Below, in pieces: positions 1-5,148 of a DNA stretch of 5,148 nt (within the stretch, counting starts at the first letter, position 1; the number at the start of each line of letters is the position of its first letter). This DNA comes from Prolixibacteraceae bacterium (GTDB lineage: Bacteria; Bacteroidota; Bacteroidia; Bacteroidales; Prolixibacteraceae). The stretch lies in contig JAQIDF010000269.1 in the NCBI GenBank assembly GCA_027858145.1, positions 1 to 5,148 of the forward strand, read 5' to 3'. A program made the position numbers and the translations under genes. The notes under the pieces were generated by a model. The model searched no databases. It was not told the DNA's origin and saw only the letters and a program-made list of their open reading frames with translations.

Positions 1-23
1 GGGGTTGGTTTTAACTTCGCCCA
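1..23 (+). repeat. Left terminal inverted repeat of the IS
   Basis: This 23-bp segment matches the reverse complement of 1837-1859 at 20 of 23 positions. The outer 14 are identical, followed by mismatches at positions 15, 16 and 18 and a shared inner block gccca. It is just outside the transposase stop codon, which is at 30-32. An outer matching block and a separate inner block are typical of IS ends, with a cleavage part and a transposase-binding part. Confidence 0.85.
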
Positions 24-29
24 CTTAGC

Positions 30-1709
30 TTAAGCCACTTTTTTTAAATGTTTTCGAGGACGTGCCGGACAATCCATTTTTTCCAAAAGCCATTCAAATA
101 AATCAGTATGCTTGGAATTAAAAAATCTTTCGGCTGGTGTTGTCCCATCACGATTCCTGGTATAATAATTATGTACGATGGTTTGGGCTTTCAGGCATTG
201 ATTGCTCAATCTATGTATTCCGTGATGGCGTAGTGATAATTGTGCGTTTCTACCCTCTACACAGGAACTTGATCTTTGAAATATTTGAGCACATTCCTCT
301 GCCGCTTTTTCAAGCGTTTTAATATCGTTTTTACTGTATTCAGAAAAGGCCCCGTCTTTTTTGCTTAAAACTGATAACAACTCTTGAGATAGCTTTGAAA
401 TTTTTAACTTTTTTTCGGTATCTTTTTCCTTTCCAGCTACTTTTTGGAGATAAAACCCTGGAATTAAATATTTGTGCATTAGTTGCCTCTCTCTATCGGA
501 TATCTGTAGATTGTCCATATATAATTCGATCATATTGAAAAAGAATGCTATTGTTGCCACCATATTTTGAACAACACGATGGGCTTTCTCCACTCTTTTC
601 TTGCATCGATCTGACAAATCATTTGTAGCATCTTTGATATTTTTAAAACGCAATTCCAAAAGTTCGGATACTTTTTGAGAGTCTTGTCTATCCCCTGTCT
701 CTGTATTATAAGGATGGTAATCTTTTCCAATTGCAGCTTTTTCATTAGTAACCGTCTCTTGATTTTGTATGGCTTTTTCTAAAGCAGATCTTGCTTGATC
801 TTTCTGCTTCTCAGCAAGATCAATAGTTTTTTCAAAGTTAGGACGTCTACCTGGTGGGCGTTTGAGCTGATTGTCATACTTTTCTTTTGAACTTGTCTCC
901 TTTTCTGCTTGCGTAACTACTATTTCATATTCTTTTTTGGCTTTTTTTACAGCAGAGGCCAATGCTCCAGAAGTCCCTTTCCCTATTTCATGAGGCACAT
1001 GAAAGCAATCAGATGAATGGTGTGCGTTTAAACCCTTTATTGTGTGGTTGATTAACCCTGTGCCTTCATCACTGGTTACTTGAATAACTTCTACTGGTAA
1101 ATATTTAAGTGCCTGAAACACAACATCATTCCATGTTTTACCATCCCGGTGTTTAACATACTTTTCAATAATAATAAAATTTGATACCGGTTCGATTGCA
1201 ACCATGCAAATTTGAGGATGAAAAGTTTCATCTTCTGCCAAAGTAATTTTTTTTGCAGGCATATTTTGAATAAGCTTTGGTCGTTCATTTTTCTCAAATT
1301 CAATTATCCAGTCATCCATTTTATTTGAAATTTTACGTTGAGTGGAATAGGAGGAAGCTATAAATGGAGACAGCCCACTTAATTTTAAAAAGGTACTGAC
1401 GTTATGAATGCTTGCAACCCCATCCTTCGTAAATGCAAAATGTGCAGCAGTTACAATTTTATGAATGAGAGCCAAACCTTCAGGGCTTTCCAAAAAAACT
1501 GTTACACTGGGTAACGCATCAATAGATTCCTTCCTTGTGATCCAGTGTCGAAAAGTTGAGCGGGGTATTCCCTGTTCTTTTGTGAATTGACGTAGGCTTT
1601 TTGCTTGTTTAACCTCATCAAAATCCACGAGATTAGAGGCTACATCTTCTCTTTCCCATCGAAAGTTTTTGCTTGCTTCTTGAATTGTTTCGGTGTAGTT
1701 TATATCCAT
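30..1709 (-). CDS. DDE-like transposase of the IS (559 aa)
   Basis: Probable transposase that cuts and joins the element's ends. A likely helix-turn-helix occupies residues 34-58 (QAKSLRQFTKEQGIPRSTFRHW, interrupted here only by description), suited to binding the terminal repeats. A catalytic-type core follows. Candidate acidic residues are D160 (in LAEDETFHP), D214 (in VTSDEGTG) and E485 (in SCVEGRNAQLS); the GRNAQL-H-RLS surroundings of the last resemble the third-acid region of other large DDE transposases. Between D214 and E485 lies a long lysine/glutamate/glutamine-rich, probably coiled-coil insert (about 250-380) and a hydrophobic helix (about 383-400). The reading frame is intact, so the element may be active. 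The ATG at 1709 is the start chosen because the reading frame holds no better one. It has no well-spaced Shine-Dalgarno: aggaa at 1730-1726 is 16 nt away, inside a hairpin. Proteins of this sort may be catalogued under a domain of unknown function (DUF6399 from memory, unverified). Function is inferred from the gene filling an IR-bounded element. Confidence 0.82.
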   Translation of the reverse strand: MDINYTETIQEASKNFRWEREDVASNLVDFDEVKQAKSLRQFTKEQGIPRSTFRHWITRKESIDALPSVTVFLESPEGLALIHKIVTAAHFAFTKDGVASIHNVSTFLKLSGLSPFIASSYSTQRKISNKMDDWIIEFEKNERPKLIQNMPAKKITLAEDETFHPQICMVAIEPVSNFIIIEKYVKHRDGKTWNDVVFQALKYLPVEVIQVTSDEGTGLINHTIKGLNAHHSSDCFHVPHEIGKGTSGALASAVKKAKKEYEIVVTQAEKETSSKEKYDNQLKRPPGRRPNFEKTIDLAEKQKDQARSALEKAIQNQETVTNEKAAIGKDYHPYNTETGDRQDSQKVSELLELRFKNIKDATNDLSDRCKKRVEKAHRVVQNMVATIAFFFNMIELYMDNLQISDRERQLMHKYLIPGFYLQKVAGKEKDTEKKLKISKLSQELLSVLSKKDGAFSEYSKNDIKTLEKAAEECAQIFQRSSSCVEGRNAQLSLRHHGIHRLSNQCLKAQTIVHNYYTRNRDGTTPAERFFNSKHTDLFEWLLEKMDCPARPRKHLKKVA

Positions 1710-1780
1710 AGCTCGATTTTGATATTTCCTGGAAAATCAATTAGTTGTAGTGAACTAATTGTCCTATATCAAATCGAGCT
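1710..1780 (-). promoter_or_regulatory. Nested hairpin abutting the transposase start codon
   Basis: Two nested inverted repeats are seen directly. The outer arms are 1710-1725 and 1766-1780 (agctcgatttgatat and its complement, 15 pairs with one extra base bulged in the 1710 arm). The inner arms are 1738-1746 and 1753-1761 (caattagtt with aactaattg, 9 perfect pairs, 6-nt loop). In a minus-strand transcript the outer stem ends at the base before the ATG, and the only purine-rich ribosome-site candidate (aggaa, 1730-1726) falls in the internal loop. Transcripts that include both arms could therefore hide the initiation region. By analogy, IS10 and IS50 use such folding to stop outside transcription from producing transposase. 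The role is inferred; the symmetry is certain. Confidence 0.6.
1744..1772 (-). promoter_or_regulatory. Weak candidate sigma70-type promoter for the transposase
   Basis: On the minus strand, TTGATA (1772-1767) is followed after exactly 17 bases by TACAAC (1749-1744). The -35 box matches consensus at 5 of 6 positions. The -10 box matches at only 4 of 6 and lacks the final T. If used, transcription would begin inside the hairpin loop region, so the element's own mRNA would lack the upstream outer arm and escape the folding proposed for read-through transcripts. This is suggestive but rests on weak motifs. Confidence 0.25.
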
Positions 1781-1836
1781 TAATTTGTCTCGAACTTTTT
1801 TTGCCTTCCTCTATTATTTTTGCTTTTTCATTTCAC

Positions 1837-1859
1837 TGGGCTATATTAAAACCAACCCC
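1837..1859 (-). repeat. Right terminal inverted repeat of the IS
   Basis: This is the mirror copy of the repeat at 1-23 (20/23 identity, perfect over the outer 14 bp). It lies on the transposase-promoter side of the element. Immediately outside it, from 1861, the sequence becomes the conserved coding sequence of the interrupted AOR gene. Confidence 0.87.
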
Positions 1860-2270
1860 CTATGATCGGATGGCACCCGGAGTGGATCCTTTGGCCCCGG
1901 ACAATCATATTGCCCTTATGCCCGGGGTTCTCATGGGTACGGGGGCTCCTTGTTCCGGCCGGTTTGAGGCCATCACCAAATCCCCCCTGACTGGCATCAT
2001 GGTGGCCTCCTCCTGCGGTGGTCCCTTTGGTATGGCTTTAAAGACGGCGGGTTGGGATGGGATTATCATAACCGGCAAGGCAGATGCCCCCACCATTCTT
2101 GAGATTACAGACCAGGGGGTTGAGTTTAAGGATGCGGCTGTCCTTTGGGGAAAAGAGATCCCGGAGGCCCAGGCCCTTCTGGATACAAAAGAATCCAAGT
2201 CTTTGGTCATTGGGCCTGCCGGGGAAAACGGGGTGCGATTTGCCAATCTGGCATCAGGCCACAGGTTCCT

Positions 2271-2302
2271 GGGCCGGGGGGGGATCGGGGCTGTCATGGG
2301 GG
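2271..2302 (+). other. Potential G-quadruplex motif inside the AOR coding sequence
   Basis: Four G-runs of at least three lie on the coding strand (2271-2273, 2276-2283, 2287-2290, 2298-2302), separated by loops of 2, 3 and 7 bases. This satisfies the usual G3+N1-7 pattern. The stretch encodes the conserved glycine-rich GRGGIGAVMG segment, so the G-richness is at least partly forced by the protein. The use of ggg glycine codons and an eight-G run go beyond what the protein requires. Any regulatory role is unsupported. Confidence 0.4.
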
Positions 2303-2977
2303 CGAAAAATCTCAAGGCCATCCGGGCCACCGGGGGAAAATTTGTTATCAGACCCCATGATCCGGCTAAATTTAAGAAATTGTGTAAAACCGCTACCCGA
2401 TATATCAACCGGAACCCCCTGAGTGCAGATCGGTATCGAAATTATGGCACCAGTTCCAATGCAAAGCCCTGTAACCAGGCCATGATCCTGCCGGTGAACA
2501 ATTTCCAGGATGGCCAGGATAAAGTGGCGGTCAAGGTGTTTGGGGAGACCATGGCAAGGGATCATGATACCCGGCCCCATACCTGTAAACCCTGTACCAT
2601 CCGCTGCGGCCACAAGGGAACCTTTGCAGGGGAAGAGATGTCTGCCCCTGAGTATGAAACCATCGGGCTTTTGGGGACCAGCCTGGGGATTTTTGACCTG
2701 GATCAGATTGCCCTGTGGAACAGGCTTTGCGGTCGTCTGGGAATCGATACCATCTCCGCCGGAGGCACCCTTGCCTGGGTGATGGAGGCAAGTGCAAAGG
2801 GGCTTGTTAAAAGCGATCTTGCCTTTGGTCAGGTGGCCGGCGTTGACCAGGCCCTTGAAGATATTGCTTTTATGAGGGGATTTGGTGCTCAGATGGCCAT
2901 GGGCACCCGGGCCTTGTCTGAAAAATACAGTGGCAGGGAATTTGCCATCCATGTCAAGGGGCTTGAGATGGCTGCCT

Positions 2978-2995
2978 ATGATCCCCGGGGATCAT
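2978..2995. repeat. 18-bp perfect palindrome in the AOR gene
   Basis: The bases atgatccccggggatcat are identical to their own reverse complement and do not extend on either side. They encode part of the conserved YDPRGS segment, so the symmetry probably follows from codon choice over a conserved motif rather than from a binding site. Confidence 0.5.
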
Positions 2996-3577
2996 TTGGC
3001 CAGGGTCTGGCCTATGCAGTTGCCAACAGAGGTGCCTGCCATCTGTCCGCCTATATGGTGGCCCAGGAGGTCTACCTGGATTTGCTGAAACCCGATTCCG
3101 CCTTTGGCAAGGCCAAGTGGGTGAAATTTTTTGAAGATCTGACCTGTTGTATTAATTCCCTTCAAACCTGTCAGTTTACCATGTTTGCCTTTCTTTTGGA
3201 GCCGCCGCTTTCCAAATATACCCCCAAACCCCTGCTGGCAATGCTCATGCAATACCTGCCCGACCTTGCCATCCAGCTCATTGATGTCTCATTGTACCAG
3301 GGGTTGTGGAATGCTGCCACGGGTATCCGTTTGTCCAAACGAGAATTTTTACGGGCAGGGGAGCGCATCCATGTTCTGGAACGATTGATGAACACCCGGG
3401 AAGGCATTGATGCCAAGGATGATGTCCTGCCCCTGCGCATGCTGGTCCGGGGCCGGGCATCGGATGTACAAAAGAAGGTGGTTCCCCTGGAGAAAATGAA
3501 GGCCCAGTACTACCGGGCCCGAAAATTTGACCAAAAGGGTATCCCCCAACCAGAGTGTTTGGAACGGCTGGGAATTT

Positions 3578-3631
3578 TATAGCACAAATCTTATGGGTCA
3601 GATTTTATGGATCAGATTTTATAAATCAGGG
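3578..3631. repeat. 14-bp imperfect tandem repeat spanning the convergent stop codons
   Basis: Units begin at 3578, 3592, 3606 and 3620. The two central units (tatgggtcagattt and tatggatcagattt) match at 13 of 14 positions. The preceding unit matches at 10 of 14 and the last, shorter one at 8 of 12. The array fills the 43-bp gap between the AOR stop (3580-3582) and the kinase stop (3626-3628, minus strand) and includes both stop codons. No GC-rich hairpin with a T-run is present here, so I do not call it a terminator. Confidence 0.7.
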
Positions 3632-5017
3632 CAGACGGATCTCAAAGGTCAGGCCTCTCTTGGTATTCCGGGCCATTATATTCCCCTTGCACCTTGCAAC
3701 CTGTTTCTTTGTAATGGTCAGTCCAAGGCCCGAGCCGGGGGCTGTATTTCCCCGGGTCCTGTAAAAGGGTTTGAATATCATTTTAAGCTCTTTGTCGTCC
3801 AGGGGGGGGCAGGTATTGGCCACTGTGAAACCAACGCCCCGCCTATAACCAGGAAGGGGCTCGATTAAGATGCTTCCGTTTTCCGGGGTGTATTTTACGG
3901 CATTGTCCAACAGGTTGGAGAGAATGGATTTGAGAACGGACTTGTCCTGGTTTGCCCGCATTGTGCCAGGAAATTTATGGGCTATCCCAATGTTTTTTTG
4001 CAGGAGTTGGGAATGGTATTGGTTCAGCACTTTGTCCAGGAACTCTTTAAAATTAAAGCTTTCCAGGGCCAGATCGGATTCCTGGTAATCAATTTTAGAC
4101 AGCTTGAGTACCTGGTCAATCAGGGTGTCCAGACTCTGAATGTCAGATTCCATGTTTTGGAGATACCGGTGTATGTCTTGTTTGGCCGTTTCTTTGTCCA
4201 GTTTGTCTATTTTGTCAAAAATTAATTCCCTGGACACCTGGATTCTGGTAAGGGGGCTGCGAAGTTCATGGGATACATTGGCGGACAATTCCTTGCTGCC
4301 CTGGATCATTTTTTCCATTTTGTCTGCCATGAAATTAAAGGAATGGCCCAGCTTGGCAATCTCATCATTGCCTTTGATATCTGTCCTGTAGGACAGGTTG
4401 CCATTGGCAAATTCAAGGGCGGATCGATTCAGCTGATTGACCCTTCGTGTGATCCGCCTGGCAAGGGGAATGATTAAAAGGGCCACCAACCCGCCGATGA
4501 TCAATATGCCGACAAAGAAAATGCCTTCCGGCCGATCTGGATTCCGGGTATCATAATAAAGATGCAGCCGCAACTCGTTGTTGCCCTCCTTTATGGGGAG
4601 AATGGCATAATATTGGTTCCGTTTTCGGATAAAATGATAGAGGGTAATGCCGTTTTGATGATGGATCTGGCGTTGAAATCCTTTTTGGGCAATATTGACA
4701 GGGGCCGTAAATGTTTTTATCTGGATTCCTTTTTCAGGATCACTGATCCAGATTTTTAAATCAAAAAGAGAGGAAAAGGTGTCCAGCTGTTTTTTCAAAT
4801 CCAGGTTCCGGGCAACGGGCAGCAAGGGATGATCGTCGATTTTTTCCTGGACCATTTCCTGGAAAATCTCAAGCTTGGGAAAGGCTTTTTTATCAAGATA
4901 ATCCCGAAAGGATCTTCCCCCCAAGGTAATAAACAGGATAAGGATCAGGGTCAGGGTAACAAAAAGGACCATCAAAAAGGAGAGGAGGATCTTTAGATAC
5001 AGGCGCTTGATTTTCAT
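3626..5017 (-). CDS. Sensor histidine kinase, CpxA/EnvZ-like, two-component system
   Basis: Inner-membrane sensor that autophosphorylates on histidine and passes phosphate to its partner regulator. Order of parts over 463 residues: membrane segment 1 (about 8-32), a periplasmic domain of about 130 residues with no fold I recognise, membrane segment 2 (about 166-185), HAMP linker (about 186-238), dimerisation/phosphoacceptor helix with H250 in NVSHELRSPLTRIQ, and an ATPase domain with N-box N368-LLDN-AVKYT, F-box IFKPFYRT (414-421) and G2 box GSGLGLTI (428-435). The FYRT and SHELRSPLTR forms resemble the CpxA group. The G1 box is altered: NTCPPLD (401-407) stands where D-x-G-x-G is usual, a change seen in some active kinases. 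An eight-C run encodes C403-P-P-L. The start ATG at 5017 overlaps the regulator's stop (ATGA), giving translational coupling; the gene ends tail-to-tail with the AOR remnant. Length is normal and the frame intact. The signal sensed is unknown. Confidence 0.93.
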   Translation of the reverse strand: MKIKRLYLKILLSFLMVLFVTLTLILILFITLGGRSFRDYLDKKAFPKLEIFQEMVQEKIDDHPLLPVARNLDLKKQLDTFSSLFDLKIWISDPEKGIQIKTFTAPVNIAQKGFQRQIHHQNGITLYHFIRKRNQYYAILPIKEGNNELRLHLYYDTRNPDRPEGIFFVGILIIGGLVALLIIPLARRITRRVNQLNRSALEFANGNLSYRTDIKGNDEIAKLGHSFNFMADKMEKMIQGSKELSANVSHELRSPLTRIQVSRELIFDKIDKLDKETAKQDIHRYLQNMESDIQSLDTLIDQVLKLSKIDYQESDLALESFNFKEFLDKVLNQYHSQLLQKNIGIAHKFPGTMRANQDKSVLKSILSNLLDNAVKYTPENGSILIEPLPGYRRGVGFTVANTCPPLDDKELKMIFKPFYRTRGNTAPGSGLGLTITKKQVARCKGNIMARNTKRGLTFEIRLP

Positions 5018-5148
5018 GGAATGTCCACAAACATATAACCGGTTCCCCAGATGGTTTTGATCCTTTTGGGGGATCCGGGGGCTGTTTCAATTTTTGCCCG
5101 CAGCCTGCTGATATGAATATCGATGCTCCTGTCAAAGACCATGAAATC
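5014..5148 (-). CDS. Response regulator, OmpR/PhoB class, C-terminal end only
   Basis: Partial gene: the coding sequence enters from the right window edge in frame at 5148 and runs 44 codons to a TGA at 5016-5014. It holds the end of a winged-helix DNA-binding domain: the recognition-helix segment VFDRSIDIHISRLRAKI (residues 4-20 of the fragment), then the wing hairpin IKTIWGTGYMFVDIP. The FDRSID-HIS-LR wording and the IKT-WG-GY-F wing are hallmarks of OmpR/CpxR-type regulators. The receiver domain with its phosphorylated aspartate lies outside the window. The stop overlaps the kinase start by ATGA, so this is the partner of that kinase, and the promoter of the operon is also outside. The regulator probably binds direct-repeat operators as a dimer; its targets cannot be inferred here. 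Confidence 0.92.
   Translation of the reverse strand, partial: DFMVFDRSIDIHISRLRAKIETAPGSPKRIKTIWGTGYMFVDIP

Larger units (their letters stand above)
1..1859 (-). mobile_element. Insertion sequence, about 1.86 kb, family not assigned, inserted in an AOR gene
   Basis: The element is bounded by matching inverted ends: the first 14 bases (ggggttggttttaa) are exactly the reverse complement of 1846-1859, and the match continues imperfectly to 23 bp. It holds one transposase gene on the minus strand that nearly fills it, leaving 29 bp at the left and 150 bp at the right. Base composition is clearly more AT-rich than the sequence from 1860 on. The right end lies directly against the middle of a conserved AOR protein segment, which fixes the right boundary to within a base or two. 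The end could be one G/C longer, since 1860 is also c. The left boundary coincides with the first base of the window, so the target-site duplication and any extra terminal base cannot be seen. The family is unknown to me; length and a single long ORF exclude the small IS types. Confidence 0.88.
1860..3582 (+). pseudogene. Aldehyde:ferredoxin oxidoreductase, 5' end removed by IS insertion
   Basis: Family role: a tungstopterin enzyme oxidising aldehydes to acids with ferredoxin as acceptor, in the cytoplasm. Residues are counted from Y1 at 1861. Visible marks include APGVDPLAPDN (5-15), TGAPCSGR and SPLTG (27-45), the glycine-rich GRGGIGAVMGAKNLKAI region (138-154), the cluster motif C242-x2-C245-x3-C249, PEYET (263-267), DTISAG (296-301), H364-VKGLE-x3-YDPRG and NRGACHL (389-395), with a fourth cluster ligand at C437. 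The 573 remaining codons plus roughly 45 lost ones give a normal family length of about 605-620. The missing part is the conserved N-terminal strand region with the GGRGL segment. No credible start or ribosome site remains: upstream in frame is only a TTG at 1759 within the IS, and internal ATGs at 1870 and 1918 lack a Shine-Dalgarno. The pterin-side motifs deviate: D-x-x-G-L-D reads GRLGID (291-296) and D-x-x-G-L-C reads NSLQTC (432-437). The exact AOR subtype and substrate cannot be told. The fragment is probably non-functional. Confidence 0.88.

Noticed and set aside
137..322. Small plus-strand frame inside the transposase gene
   Set aside because: It lies opposite an intact transposase, with no ribosome site and no recognisable product.
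1791..1860. Outward-facing promoter at the right IS end (TATTAT at 1812-1817) that could drive the AOR remnant
   Set aside because: The -10-like hexamer is good, but no acceptable -35 box lies 16-18 bp upstream (TTGTCT is 21 bp away), and T-rich DNA gives such hexamers often.
1905..2952. Long minus-strand open frames opposite the AOR gene
   Set aside because: The plus strand here encodes clear AOR motifs throughout. The antisense frames have proline/glycine-rich, low-complexity products typical of shadows in GC-rich coding DNA.
1759..3582. A 607-codon open frame starting with TTG inside the IS and running into AOR, with a hydrophobic N-terminus
   Set aside because: The first 34 codons or so are non-coding IS end sequence that happens to be in frame. 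The TTG lies in the hairpin, has no Shine-Dalgarno, and the membrane-like stretch comes from the AT-rich IS end, not from any AOR feature.
3583..3625. Bidirectional terminator between the convergent genes
   Set aside because: Only a weak AT stem (gattt/aaatc) can form; there is no GC-rich stem followed by a T-run in either direction.
4893..5135. An 80-codon minus-strand frame overlapping the regulator/kinase junction
   Set aside because: It is out of frame with the recognisable winged-helix end and the kinase N-terminus, both of which explain the region fully.
1..5148. CRISPR array, tRNA/rRNA, toxin-antitoxin or phage-defence module
   Set aside because: No spaced direct repeats, no cloverleaf or rRNA sequence, and no open frames that resemble such systems were seen. 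All coding capacity is accounted for by the IS, AOR and two-component genes.

Overview
The window looks like part of a chromosome from an anaerobic bacterium, most likely a Desulfobacterota-type sulfate reducer. This is an inference from a tungsten-type aldehyde:ferredoxin oxidoreductase (AOR), a moderately GC-rich host sequence and the style of the genes; no rRNA or other taxonomic marker is present. There are two compositional zones. Bases 1-1859 are clearly AT-rich and form an insertion sequence (IS). Bases 1860-5148 are richer in G+C and form the host sequence.

Layout: (1) An apparently complete IS, bounded by 23-bp imperfect inverted repeats (1-23 and 1837-1859, 20/23 matching), carries one intact 559-residue DDE-like transposase on the minus strand. 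The transposase start codon abuts a large nested hairpin (1710-1780). (2) The IS lies inside an AOR gene read on the plus strand. Everything from the conserved Y-D-R-M-A-P-G-V-D-P segment to the stop codon (1861-3582, 573 codons) is present. The first 45 or so residues have been cut off and would lie to the left of the window. (3) A 14-bp imperfect tandem repeat array (3578-3631) fills the gap between two convergent genes and contains both of their stop codons. (4) On the minus strand is a two-component pair: the last 44 residues of an OmpR/PhoB-class response regulator (5148-5014), then a complete 463-residue CpxA/EnvZ-style sensor histidine kinase (5017-3626). The two overlap by ATGA.

How the parts relate: the response regulator and kinase form a co-transcribed, translationally coupled signalling operon that ends tail-to-tail with the AOR remnant. 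The IS is an independent mobile element, probably still mobile, that has broken the AOR gene. The window starts exactly at the IS end, which is what a contig broken at a multicopy repeat would look like, so the AOR 5' part may sit on another contig.

I found no convincing undescribed system. The points most worth a second look are the hairpin at the transposase start, the unusual transposase with a long lysine/glutamate-rich insert, the repeat array at the convergent stops, and changes in the AOR cofactor motifs.
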